Assembly (NCBI GenBank): GCA_024654525.1
Contig: JANLHI010000013.1
Coordinates: 57,124-121,123, forward strand
DNA: 64,000 bases
Source: Patescibacteria group bacterium
GTDB lineage: Bacteria; Patescibacteria; Paceibacteria; UBA6257; 2-01-FULL-56-20
Direction: 5' to 3'
The first letter of the stretch is position 1; each line of letters opens with the position of its first letter. The position numbers and the translations under genes are program-made. The notes beneath the pieces are model-generated. The model searched no databases, had not been told where the DNA came from, and saw only the letters and a list, made by a program, of their open reading frames with translations. Shown one piece after another: positions 56,643 to 64,000 of this stretch.

Positions 56643-57947
56643 ATGTCTAAAAAAATAAAAAAAAGAAAAGAAATCGCAAAAATTCTTCAAGAGCCGAAAG
56701 GCATGCATGACGTATTGCCTGTCGACGAGATGTACTGGTCTCGTATCAGAGAAGTAGTCAGTGAAATTTCAGAAGGGTATGGATTTCACCGCATAGAAAC
56801 CCCTTTATTGGAATTTGAAGAACTCTTCCAAAAAACCGTCGGCGAATCAAGCGATATTGTAGCTAAGGAGATGTATACCCTTAAAACACGTGGAGGGGAT
56901 ATGCTGGCGTTGAGACCTGAGTTCACCGCTTCAACCATGAGAGCATATCTTGGACATAGTCTTGGACGTTTGGGACAGCCACAGCGGCTTTATACGTTTG
57001 GTCCCGTATTTCGCCATGATAATCCTCAGGCAGGAAGATACCGTCAATTTACGCAGGCTAACTTTGAAATTATTGGGGGGCAAAATGACCCTGTGTACGA
57101 TGCGCATATCATACTCCTTTCGATGCGTTTTCTTGATATATTGCGAATCAAAGGGGTTTCGTTAAGAATCAATTCTATAGGATGTCGTGTATGTCAACCT
57201 GCATACAGGCGTCAATTGCAGAATTATTATAAAAGTCACGAAAAAGAATTGTGCGCCGATTGCGTACGCCGTGCGAAGACGAATCTTCTGAGACTTCTCG
57301 ACTGCAAAGAACAAGGGTGTGTAAAACTGCGTGAACATGCGCCGAATATTTTGGATAAGCTTTGTGTTACCTGTAGCGCGCATTTTAAATCGGTAATCGA
57401 GTACCTTGATGAGCTGAAAATTTCTTACGTTTTGGATAATACGCTTGTCCGCGGACTGGATTATTACAGTCGTACCGTATTCGAATGTGTGATCGAAGCG
57501 GAAGGAAGAGAATTTGGAGCGTTGGCCGGTGGCGGACGATATGATTATCTTGCGGAGTTTTTAGGGGGACACGCGACTCCGGGAGTGGGAGTGGCGGTTG
57601 GCATTGAACGTGTTATCGGAGTGATCAAAGCCCAAGGAATAGTATTTTCTTCAAAGCAAAAAAAGATGGTTTTTGTGGTACATGCGGGAGAGATGGCTAA
57701 GAAAAAGGCATTCCGTTTTGTGGAAGAGTTTCGACGTGCGGGGATATATGTGAAAGAATCTCTTGCAAAAGACTCTCTCAAAGCCCAGTTAAAATTTGCG
57801 GATAAGGAAAAAGCCCGTATCGCGTTGATTTTTGGACAAAGAGAGATTTATGAAGGTACGGTAATCGTGCGAGATTTAGAAAACAGCTTACAAGAAACCG
57901 TTCCTCTGGATAGAATAGTCGAGGAGATTAAAAAACGATTAAAGTAG
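56643..57947 (+). CDS. hisS: Histidyl-tRNA synthetase
   Basis: 434 residues from ATG 56643; the open frame to 56541 runs through lepB and is not coding. Class II motifs: motif 2 (FRHDNPQAGRYRQFTQANFEIIG), the HisA box RGLDYYSRTVFE and motif 3 (GVGVAVGIER), with the anticodon-binding domain from about 345. The Lys-rich start MSKKIKKRKE is a short extension. Full length. Confidence 0.94.
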   Translation: MSKKIKKRKEIAKILQEPKGMHDVLPVDEMYWSRIREVVSEISEGYGFHRIETPLLEFEELFQKTVGESSDIVAKEMYTLKTRGGDMLALRPEFTASTMRAYLGHSLGRLGQPQRLYTFGPVFRHDNPQAGRYRQFTQANFEIIGGQNDPVYDAHIILLSMRFLDILRIKGVSLRINSIGCRVCQPAYRRQLQNYYKSHEKELCADCVRRAKTNLLRLLDCKEQGCVKLREHAPNILDKLCVTCSAHFKSVIEYLDELKISYVLDNTLVRGLDYYSRTVFECVIEAEGREFGALAGGGRYDYLAEFLGGHATPGVGVAVGIERVIGVIKAQGIVFSSKQKKMVFVVHAGEMAKKKAFRFVEEFRRAGIYVKESLAKDSLKAQLKFADKEKARIALIFGQREIYEGTVIVRDLENSLQETVPLDRIVEEIKKRLK

Positions 57948-58161
57948 GTATAGGTGGAGAGGATTTGTATATTTATGCCACTATGGGGTATTATGCACCA
58001 GCAAATTCCTAGGAGCCTTATAAGGAAAAATAAGAGGGGGTTTCGCAAGGTGGTGTATTTCTCGGGTGTGTCGTTATGACGAAAGAGAGATCGGTACATA
58101 ACGCACAAAAGCAGTGTTTATAAAGAGTCGTATGAGGTAATGCAAAAAAAATAAATTCACA

Positions 58162-58374
58162 ATGATTGAAGTAAGAAAAAAAGAAGGAGAAAGTGCAAGC
58201 GCGCTTTTTTTTCGGTTTTCCCGGAAAATAAAGCGTAGTGGAGTGCTTAAGGAATCAAAAGCGCGTCGGTTTTACGATCGACCGGCGAGTCGCGTGAAAC
58301 GGCGTGTTTCGGCGCTTCATCGCGAGGCGAAAAAAAGTAATATGGAGCACATGAAGAGAGCGGGAGTTGTATAG
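58162..58374 (+). CDS. rpsU: Ribosomal protein bS21
   Basis: 70 residues, highly basic. EVRKKEGESASALFFRFSRKIKRSGVLKE is the conserved bS21 N-terminus, and the C-terminus is a basic helix. bS21 sits at the anti-Shine-Dalgarno platform of the 30S subunit. The 214 bp upstream (57948-58161) hold no gene; a TATTAT at about 57989 is the only promoter-like element I see. Confidence 0.92.
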   Translation: MIEVRKKEGESASALFFRFSRKIKRSGVLKESKARRFYDRPASRVKRRVSALHREAKKSNMEHMKRAGVV

Positions 58375-58414
58375 TGAGAATAGGCGAAAGCAGCTTATTT
58401 ATTTTTTATATTTT

Positions 58415-58858
58415 ATGACTCTTAAAGAGCGCATTATGGAAGATGTGAAGGTGGCGATGAAGTCGGGAGATTCGGCGCGTTTGGGAGTGTTGAGGATGAT
58501 GATGGCGGCAATCCGGAATCGCGAAATAGAAATGAGAACCGAGAAATCCACGGAGGTTTCCGATGCGGATGTGATCGCGGTACTGGAGAAAGAAGCGAAA
58601 AAGCGGCGAGAGGCATCGGATTTGTACAAAAAAGGAGCGCGAGCTGATCTTGCAAAAAATGAACTTTATGAAGTCGAGGTGATAGCAGGTTATCTTCCTC
58701 CTCAACTGAACGATGAAGAAATTATGATGGTTATTGAGAAATGCAAAGTCGCAGGGGCAAATGATTTTGCATCGCTTATGCGAGATGCCATGAAAGAAAT
58801 GAAAGGCAAGGCGGATGGGCGTCGAGTGGGAGAGCTGGTGAAGCAGTCACTGGGCTGA
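58415..58858 (+). CDS. yqeY: YqeY (GatB-tail domain) protein
   Basis: 147 residues from ATG 58415 (MTLKERIMEDVKVAMKSGD, the family's start). This is the all-helical YqeY domain that forms the C-terminus of GatB. It often follows rpsU, as here. Its cellular role is unclear; tRNA binding or amidotransferase assistance is inferred. Confidence 0.9.
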   Translation: MTLKERIMEDVKVAMKSGDSARLGVLRMMMAAIRNREIEMRTEKSTEVSDADVIAVLEKEAKKRREASDLYKKGARADLAKNELYEVEVIAGYLPPQLNDEEIMMVIEKCKVAGANDFASLMRDAMKEMKGKADGRRVGELVKQSLG

Positions 58859-58908
58859 CGCGGTGGGGTATATCGCACAAAAAGAGCGTAACTATCTATA
58901 CGTGTGTA

Positions 58909-59400
58909 GTGAAAAAGAATATCAAAACAAAAGACAGAAATTTGGGAGAGAGGGGTAGCAGTAAGATAAATCACAATGCATATGTGATAAAGGCGGGAAA
59001 AAAGACTCTCGCGATTTTGGGTTTTCCCACGGATTCTGTCGATATTATTTTTGCACAAGACAGTGTAATGAGGGATATAAAATTTGCCACTACCGGAATT
59101 CGGAAACGTGTGGTGAACGTGCTTGCGTTTGAAGAACCTCGGGAGTTTCCACATCCGGAAAGAAAGGGGTTTATGGGTGAGGTATATCTCAATGGCGAGC
59201 GTTATTCAAAAGATCGTGAGTATATGACTTTTTTACTAATACACGGAATTCTCCATCTTGCAGGCTTTCGTCATAATGGACGTCGTGATACGATTGAGAT
59301 GCAACGCATGGAGCAGATGCTTGTTTTGTGTGTTACCAAAAAAGAAATATATAAAAACAAGCGTACGCGGACTTGCAATGCACGCATTATCACACGATGA
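58909..59400 (+). CDS. ybeY: Endoribonuclease YbeY
   Basis: 163 residues. Zinc motif HGILHLAGFRH at about residue 114 (HGxLHLxGxDH with Arg for Asp's neighbour), preceded by VVNVLAFEEP, the 'TDVLSFP' segment. It matures the 3' end of 16S rRNA. A 30-residue basic C-terminal tail (KNKRTRTCNARIITR) is unusual. Its stop overlaps the ftsA start (ATGA). Confidence 0.88.
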   Translation: MKKNIKTKDRNLGERGSSKINHNAYVIKAGKKTLAILGFPTDSVDIIFAQDSVMRDIKFATTGIRKRVVNVLAFEEPREFPHPERKGFMGEVYLNGERYSKDREYMTFLLIHGILHLAGFRHNGRRDTIEMQRMEQMLVLCVTKKEIYKNKRTRTCNARIITR

Positions 59401-60635
59401 CATCCTCATTTATTACAGCACTTGATATCGGAACATCTTCCATTAAGGTGGTGGTGGCGGAGAATGTGCATGGGCGTCCGGTAATTCGTTTTGTGCATCG
59501 TGAACAATCGGCGGGTGTGAGAAAGGGTGCGGTGGCGGATATCACCGAGGCATCACATGCGGTGAGTCGTGTATTGAGTGAGGTTCGAAGAGTCTCAAGG
59601 CCGGCGCTAAAAAATCTCTATCTTGCAATAGGAACGACACATGCAAAAGTACAGACATCACGCGGTATCGTTGCGGTTTCGCGTGCGGATACGGAAATAT
59701 ATCAAGACGACGTAGATCGTGCGGTGAAGGCGGCACAAGCGGTGAATCTTTTGCCGAATCGAACGATTATCCATAACGTCACGCGGGAGTTTATTGTTGA
59801 TGGAGTAGGGGACATTGCGGATCCGTTGGGACTTTCCGGTTCCCGTCTCGAAGTAGGGAGTTTTGTAATAGATGCGTTTACGCCGCATGTTAAAAATTTA
59901 ATGAGAGTGGTTGAGCTTGCCGGTGGAAGAGTACGTGGGTTGGTGTGGGCTCCGCTGGTCGCAAGTCGTGCAGCACTCTCGCGAGCACAACGAGAATTAG
60001 GAACACTTCTTATCGATATCGGAAGTGGCACAACGGGCATGAGTGTGTATGAAGAAAATAAGCTTTCTGGTGTGGCGAAGTTTCCGGTGGGGAGCGCGAA
60101 TATTTCGAACGATCTTGCAGTGGGGCTTCGTATTCCGGTAGATGCCGCGGAAGATTTAAAGCTTAATTATGGATATGCCCTTGCTCAAGATGTATCGGGT
60201 AAAGATATGATCGAACTTCGAAAATTTGCTCCGGATGTAAAGGGAGCAACGTCTCGTCGTTTCATTTCGGAGATTATAGAATCGCGACTTGCGGAGATTC
60301 TCGAGTTTGTCCATAATGAGCTCAAGCTGATGGGTAAGGTGGGGAAGCTTCCCGGAGGAGTAGTGCTGGTAGGGGGAGGTTCCAAGCTTCCCGGATTGAC
60401 CGATTTGGTGAAGCAGGAATTAAAATTGGCATCCCAGATTGGCGCGACAGTTGAAGGTTTTGGATCGGGAAGTGGGGAGTTTTCTGGTTATTTCGAGGAT
60501 CCTGAATTTGCAACAGTGCTAGGCCTTGTATTGTGGGGATCCGAGGATGCGGAGTGGGAAGCGAATCGCACATTCAAGAATCTTAAGTTTGAGTTCAAGA
60601 CGGTAAAGGAGATGTTTCGACATTTTCTTCCTTAA
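59397..60635 (+). CDS. ftsA: Cell division protein FtsA
   Basis: 412 residues from ATG 59397 (MTSSFITALDIGTSSIKVV). Actin-like ATPase: phosphate 1 ALDIGTSS, 1C subdomain, phosphate 2 IDIGSGTTGM and adenosine motif GGVVLVGGGSKLPG. The C-terminus has a KEMFRHFLP tail as membrane-targeting helix. It anchors FtsZ to the membrane. Coupled to ybeY by ATGA; ftsZ follows after 15 bp. Confidence 0.95.
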   Translation: MTSSFITALDIGTSSIKVVVAENVHGRPVIRFVHREQSAGVRKGAVADITEASHAVSRVLSEVRRVSRPALKNLYLAIGTTHAKVQTSRGIVAVSRADTEIYQDDVDRAVKAAQAVNLLPNRTIIHNVTREFIVDGVGDIADPLGLSGSRLEVGSFVIDAFTPHVKNLMRVVELAGGRVRGLVWAPLVASRAALSRAQRELGTLLIDIGSGTTGMSVYEENKLSGVAKFPVGSANISNDLAVGLRIPVDAAEDLKLNYGYALAQDVSGKDMIELRKFAPDVKGATSRRFISEIIESRLAEILEFVHNELKLMGKVGKLPGGVVLVGGGSKLPGLTDLVKQELKLASQIGATVEGFGSGSGEFSGYFEDPEFATVLGLVLWGSEDAEWEANRTFKNLKFEFKTVKEMFRHFLP

Positions 60636-60650
60636 TTATTTTGTATTGTT

Positions 60651-61907
60651 ATGGCGAGCATCCAACAAAAAGACAAACAAACATCCCCCATTGCAAGTGT
60701 AAAAGTAGTGGGAATAGGGGGGGGTGGTGGCAATGCGGTTTCGCGTATCAGTTCTGATTTTGTGCGAGGCGTGCAATTTTTTGCAATCAACACCGATCAT
60801 CAGGATTTGGATCATGTAGATGTTCGAAATAAGATTTACATCGGCAAGAATCTTACGCGGGGATTAGGTACGGGAATGAACCCCGATTTGGGAAGACAGG
60901 CGATGGAAGAAAATCGTTCGGAAATTACGGAAGCGCTTCGCGGCGCTGACTTGGTATTTCTTACCGCGGGTTTTGGAGGGGGTACGGGAAGCGGAGGTAT
61001 GCCGGTAGCGGCGGAAATAGCGAAACAGCTTGGATCGCTTGTAGTGGCGGTGGTTACAAAACCATTTGCGTTTGAGGGTAGTCAACGGGAACGTATTGCA
61101 CAGGAAGCGATTGTGAAAATGAAAGATAAAGTTGATGCGCTTATCGTAGTTCCCAATGACCGTATTTTCTCCATTATCAAAAAAGAAACGCCTATTCTTA
61201 AAGCGTTTGAAGCGATTGATGACGTACTTCGTAATTCATTGCGTGGCATAGTGGAATTGGTTACGTCACCGGGGCTTATCAATCTTGATTTTGCGGATGT
61301 AAAAAGCATTCTTGAGGATGCAGGTTCCGCGATTGTCGGTGTGGGAATTGCATCGGGCCCCGAGCGGGCGGTAAATGCGGTGCAAAGTGCATTGAATTCT
61401 CCTCTCCTCGAAACGAGTGCGGAAGGAGCAAAGCGCGTGTTGTTGGGTATTTCCGGTTCGCGAGATCTTACGATGAACGAGATAAACGAGGCGGCAAAAA
61501 TAGTCGCACAAGTTGCGGATCCTTCAGCGCGCATTATATTCGGTGCATATCACGACCGACGTCTTCGTGCGAGGCAACTGAAAATTACGCTTGTTGCGGC
61601 CGGATTCAACGGTGCAGGAGGGGCATCTACTCTTTTCGGAGGAGCGCCGACACCGACAAGACTTCCATTTTTCGAAGGACTAAAATCACAGTCACAATCA
61701 CAGTCTGGACGTACCGAAGATCGCAGTAAATATACCGTCGAAGACACATCCGCAAAGAAGCCTATGCCCATTTTTTCAGAACGTCAGGATAAAATAGAGA
61801 AGTCGGAATCAAAAGGGGATGCGCACGCCAAGAAATCAGAAAAACAGGAGCAACAGGAGGTGGATATTTGGGATATTCCTACCTTTCTCAGAAGGAAGAA
61901 AAAATAG
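60651..61907 (+). CDS. ftsZ: Cell division GTPase FtsZ
   Basis: 418 residues. GTP-binding loop AGFGGGTGSGGMPVAAE near residue 105, N-terminal GIGGGGGNAVSR. The C-terminal third is a Ser/Gln/Lys-rich linker followed by the conserved peptide DIWDIPTFLRRKKK that binds FtsA. Normal length. Convergent with rmuC, 14 bp apart. Confidence 0.96.
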   Translation: MASIQQKDKQTSPIASVKVVGIGGGGGNAVSRISSDFVRGVQFFAINTDHQDLDHVDVRNKIYIGKNLTRGLGTGMNPDLGRQAMEENRSEITEALRGADLVFLTAGFGGGTGSGGMPVAAEIAKQLGSLVVAVVTKPFAFEGSQRERIAQEAIVKMKDKVDALIVVPNDRIFSIIKKETPILKAFEAIDDVLRNSLRGIVELVTSPGLINLDFADVKSILEDAGSAIVGVGIASGPERAVNAVQSALNSPLLETSAEGAKRVLLGISGSRDLTMNEINEAAKIVAQVADPSARIIFGAYHDRRLRARQLKITLVAAGFNGAGGASTLFGGAPTPTRLPFFEGLKSQSQSQSGRTEDRSKYTVEDTSAKKPMPIFSERQDKIEKSESKGDAHAKKSEKQEQQEVDIWDIPTFLRRKKK

Positions 61908-61921
61908 TTTTTATACCAGGA

Positions 61922-63025
61922 TTAGAGAAGGTGGTTCCCATCCTCTGCGTCCTCAAATGAGGGCGCTTCGAGTTTCATTGGCTCAATGCCGATTGTTTCT
62001 CCACTGATTTTTACCACATCCTTATCTATCTTCCCGAATTCCTTGTGGGCGTTATTGTAGGCACTTACGGTGGTGGTCAGATTTTTTCCGATTTTCCCGA
62101 AGTATTCTTCGTACGCGATAAGATGCTTCCCAAGATGACTTACTTGTTTGATGATATCTTTTGTTTGCTCCGAAATTTTTTGATTACGGAGACCTTGAAG
62201 TACCGTTTGTAGATATGCAAGAAAAGATGTCGGAGAAACAATAACTACTTTTTTCTGGAACGCATAGGATATAAGATTTTTTTCTTCCGTTGCACTCCCC
62301 ACTTTATTAATAAGCAAATCATAATAAATCGCCTCTGAAGGAATGAACATAAATGCAAAATCCATCGTTTCTTCCTCGGGTTTTACATATTTTGAAGTTT
62401 CATCGATACGCATCTTGATGTCAGAAATAAATGCAGCTTCATACTTCTTCTTATCAAGTGGATCGGCGGTTTCTGCAAAACGATTATAATTCTCAAGACT
62501 GAATTTTGAATCAATGGGGATAATCCTTTTATCGACAAATACCACTGCATCCACAATAAGACCCTTTCCTGTTTTCTCATCTTTGCCAAGCGGATACTGC
62601 ATTTGATATCCCCCGGGAGGCAGGACGTTTTTCAATACATTTTCCAGATAATATTCTCCCAAAATGCCCCGTTGTTTGGGGTTGTTAAGGGTATCTTGTA
62701 ATTTTTTAAGCTGATCGGTAAAGCCAACGACCTGTTTATTGGTTTCTCCGAGTTGTGTGAGTTTCTCGGTTACGTCGCCCATAATTTTTACGCTCTGACC
62801 GAATTGCTGTTGCATCGCGCGCGTGACTTCACTTACGGTGTGCTTTGACTCGTTCGCAACTTGCCCAAGCCTTGTGTCGAGTGTCCGCGTGAGTTCATTT
62901 AATTGGTTTTGGAGAAGGATGAGTGATTGATCAGGCTTCTGCTCTTTCGGTGAGAGAAGTGTGCGGAGGTAAAAGACACCGCCGACGAGTACCGCAAGGA
63001 TGAGAATAAGAAATATGAGTTCCAT
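61922..63025 (-). CDS. rmuC: RmuC-type DNA recombination protein
   Basis: 367 residues from ATG 63025 (MELIFLILILAVLVGG): one N-terminal membrane helix, a coiled coil to about 125, then the RmuC nuclease-like domain (KQRGILGEYYLENVL, PIDSKFSLENYNRF). A TATAAT (minus strand) ends 6 nt before this ATG, excluding the longer frame to 63043. RmuC limits recombination between repeats and is implicated in DNA handling. Confidence 0.92.
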   Translation of the reverse strand: MELIFLILILAVLVGGVFYLRTLLSPKEQKPDQSLILLQNQLNELTRTLDTRLGQVANESKHTVSEVTRAMQQQFGQSVKIMGDVTEKLTQLGETNKQVVGFTDQLKKLQDTLNNPKQRGILGEYYLENVLKNVLPPGGYQMQYPLGKDEKTGKGLIVDAVVFVDKRIIPIDSKFSLENYNRFAETADPLDKKKYEAAFISDIKMRIDETSKYVKPEEETMDFAFMFIPSEAIYYDLLINKVGSATEEKNLISYAFQKKVVIVSPTSFLAYLQTVLQGLRNQKISEQTKDIIKQVSHLGKHLIAYEEYFGKIGKNLTTTVSAYNNAHKEFGKIDKDVVKISGETIGIEPMKLEAPSFEDAEDGNHLL

Positions 63026-63031
63026 TTCTGC

Positions 63032-63037
63032 ATTATA
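63032..63037 (-). promoter_or_regulatory. -10 box of rmuC
   Basis: TATAAT on the minus strand, 6 nt before ATG 63025; leaderless. Confidence 0.55.
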
Positions 63038-63231
63038 CCTCAAAACAAAAAACGCCTTTTTGAAGGGCGACTTTTCGCTGTTTCATTCTTTCGAGTGGGA
63101 TTATCGTACAATATATTTGAATTGGGAATCGATATGCATGTCGAATTCACGACATGCAGTATCGCGATTACCATAACCGAGCATGCGAGAAAGAAGCAAT
63201 CAGAGGTCAATTTTATGCTAGAGTGTGAAAC

Positions 63232-63912
63232 ATGAAAGATATCCTCCTGATCGACAAGCCTGCAGGCATCACCTCATTCGACGTGATACGGAAGTTGCGT
63301 CAAAAAATGAAAATTCGCAAAATGGGACACGCAGGTACGCTCGACCCCATGGCAACGGGACTTATGATTGTAGGCGTGAGAGAGGGTACAAAAAAACTGA
63401 ATGAGTATTTGAAATTGCCAAAGGTGTACGAAGCGGAAGTAATGCTCGGGATTAGGACGGATACGGGGGATAGAGAGGGAAAGATTCTTGAAAGTTCCAA
63501 TGTCAAATTCCAAAGTTTCAAAGAGGGAGAGATTAGGAGCGCTTTGGAATTGCTTCGCGGGAAAATAGTTCTACCGGTTCCAAAATATTCTGCGGTGAAG
63601 ATGCGAGGTACGCCACTCTACGCGCGAGCGAGAAAAGGAGAAGATTTTGAAGCACCGAAGAAGGAGATGGAAGTGATGAGAATCACTTTGGAGAGAATAT
63701 GGAATATGGAATACGGAATGAAGAATGAGGGAATGGGTATCGTATTGAAATTCGAAGTGGAGGTGGCAAGTGGAACATATATTCGCTCTCTTGCCGAGGA
63801 GATCGGAAGACGACTTGGCGTGCCTGCGACACTTTGGAATTTAAGAAGGACACAAATAGGACAGGGAGAAAGCGCATTGAAGATAGAAGACGCGGAGAAG
63901 TCACCCTTCTGA
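63232..63912 (+). CDS. truB: tRNA pseudouridine-55 synthase
   Basis: 226 residues. Catalytic Asp38 in GHAGTLDPMATG, then GxRTDTGDxEG and SGTYIRSLAEEIGR. Short for TruB (usually about 290-310) because the PUA domain is missing. Two heptanucleotide strings interrupt it: 63494-63521 (encodes SSNVKFQSFK) and 63694-63735 (encodes IWNMEYGMKNEGMG). A TAGAGT box ends 7 nt before the ATG. The 88 bp after it hold nothing recognisable. Confidence 0.9.
   Translation: MKDILLIDKPAGITSFDVIRKLRQKMKIRKMGHAGTLDPMATGLMIVGVREGTKKLNEYLKLPKVYEAEVMLGIRTDTGDREGKILESSNVKFQSFKEGEIRSALELLRGKIVLPVPKYSAVKMRGTPLYARARKGEDFEAPKKEMEVMRITLERIWNMEYGMKNEGMGIVLKFEVEVASGTYIRSLAEEIGRRLGVPATLWNLRRTQIGQGESALKIEDAEKSPF
63494..63521. 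repeat. Heptanucleotide run A in truB
   Basis: GTTCCAA, TGTCAAA, TTCCAAA, GTTTCAA: four variants of one word. Confidence 0.7.
63694..63735. repeat. Heptanucleotide run B in truB
   Basis: AGAATAT, GGAATAT, GGAATAC, GGAATGA, AGAATGA, GGGAATG: six variants, 42 bp, in frame. Confidence 0.85.
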
Positions 63913-64000
63913 ATTTTTATGAATTTGTTTTGAATGGTGAGTGTTCGCGTAGAGCGCAATTGATAAGAGCCCGGGTGAGATAGAGATATCAAATCTGTTT

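Noticed and set aside
1..64000. CRISPR array
   Set aside because: No regularly spaced 24-40 bp repeats with unique spacers; the only periodic DNA is the 7-bp word strings.
1..64000. UGA recoded as Gly (code 25) as in some CPR lineages
   Set aside because: Several conserved genes end at TGA at the expected place (for example ybeY at 59398-59400) and no in-frame TGA is needed in any conserved gene.
1..64000. Insertion sequences or prophage
   Set aside because: No transposase, integrase, capsid or terminase genes are present.

Overview
The window looks like a chromosomal segment of an ultra-small-genome bacterium of the Patescibacteria (Candidate Phyla Radiation), most likely the Parcubacteria/Paceibacteria side. 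The reasons are the gene families: two type IV pilus loci with PilM-PilN fusion and many pseudopilins, a Cys-rich zinc-ribbon protein and several hypotheticals of the sort common in that group, informational and cell-division genes with almost no biosynthesis, and many promoters whose -10 box lies 6-9 nt upstream of the start codon. TGA is used as a normal stop. The lineage call is inference; no rRNA is present to prove it.

Layout. 1-9.5 kb: pilus locus A (PilO-like, small membrane protein, PilB, PilT, PilC, pilin, PilD, four pseudopilin/PilX-like genes) running into ligA. 11.6-12.2 kb: tRNA-Asp followed by a GIY-YIG gene enclosed by a 16-bp copy of the tRNA 3' end. 12.2-17.1 kb: accessory genes (SGNH hydrolase, membrane protein, P-loop kinase-like protein, 612-residue Cys-rich protein). 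17.1-21.1 kb, minus strand: Hsp20 under a CIRCE operator, gatA, gatC, murD. 21.1-21.6 kb: two tRNAs with CAT anticodon. 21.8-26.8 kb: nucleotide-processing island (DNPH1-like protein, TrmB-type regulator, MazG-like protein, HD 5'-nucleotidase-like protein and two unknowns). 27.2-29.6 kb: large secreted Cys-rich protein with a peptidoglycan-binding domain. 29.9-31.5 kb: ArsR, Cys-rich zinc ribbon, permease. 31.6-39.2 kb, minus strand: cation exchanger, Ddl, membrane-anchored MurF-like ligase, hydrolase, remnants, split LysO, cyclase, secreted nuclease, tRNA-Leu. 39.4-45 kb: parA-parB convergent with topA-dprA. 45-55.4 kb: pilus locus B (PilO-like, pilin, PilB, PilC, pseudopilins, PilM-N) with tRNA-Val, tRNA-Ile and an RluA-type synthase inside. 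55.4-64 kb: pth, lepB, hisS, rpsU, yqeY, ybeY, ftsA, ftsZ, rmuC, truB.

The parts fit a host-attached, DNA-importing lifestyle: two pilus machines (only one with a PilT motor), DprA to receive single-stranded DNA, a secreted nuclease, and signal peptidase. Cell-wall synthesis (MurD, MurF, Ddl) and division (FtsA, FtsZ) are kept.

The most unusual sequence-level signal is a set of strings of degenerate 7-bp words inserted in frame into conserved genes on both strands (topA, murD, truB, rluA-type, pilD, gatA and a pilus gene). Other items worth a look are the tRNA-flanked GIY-YIG unit, the nucleotide-processing island with a DNPH1-like protein lacking the catalytic Glu, an initiator tRNA with C33, perfect DnaA boxes upstream of pilin and surface-protein genes, and widespread apparent leaderless promoters.
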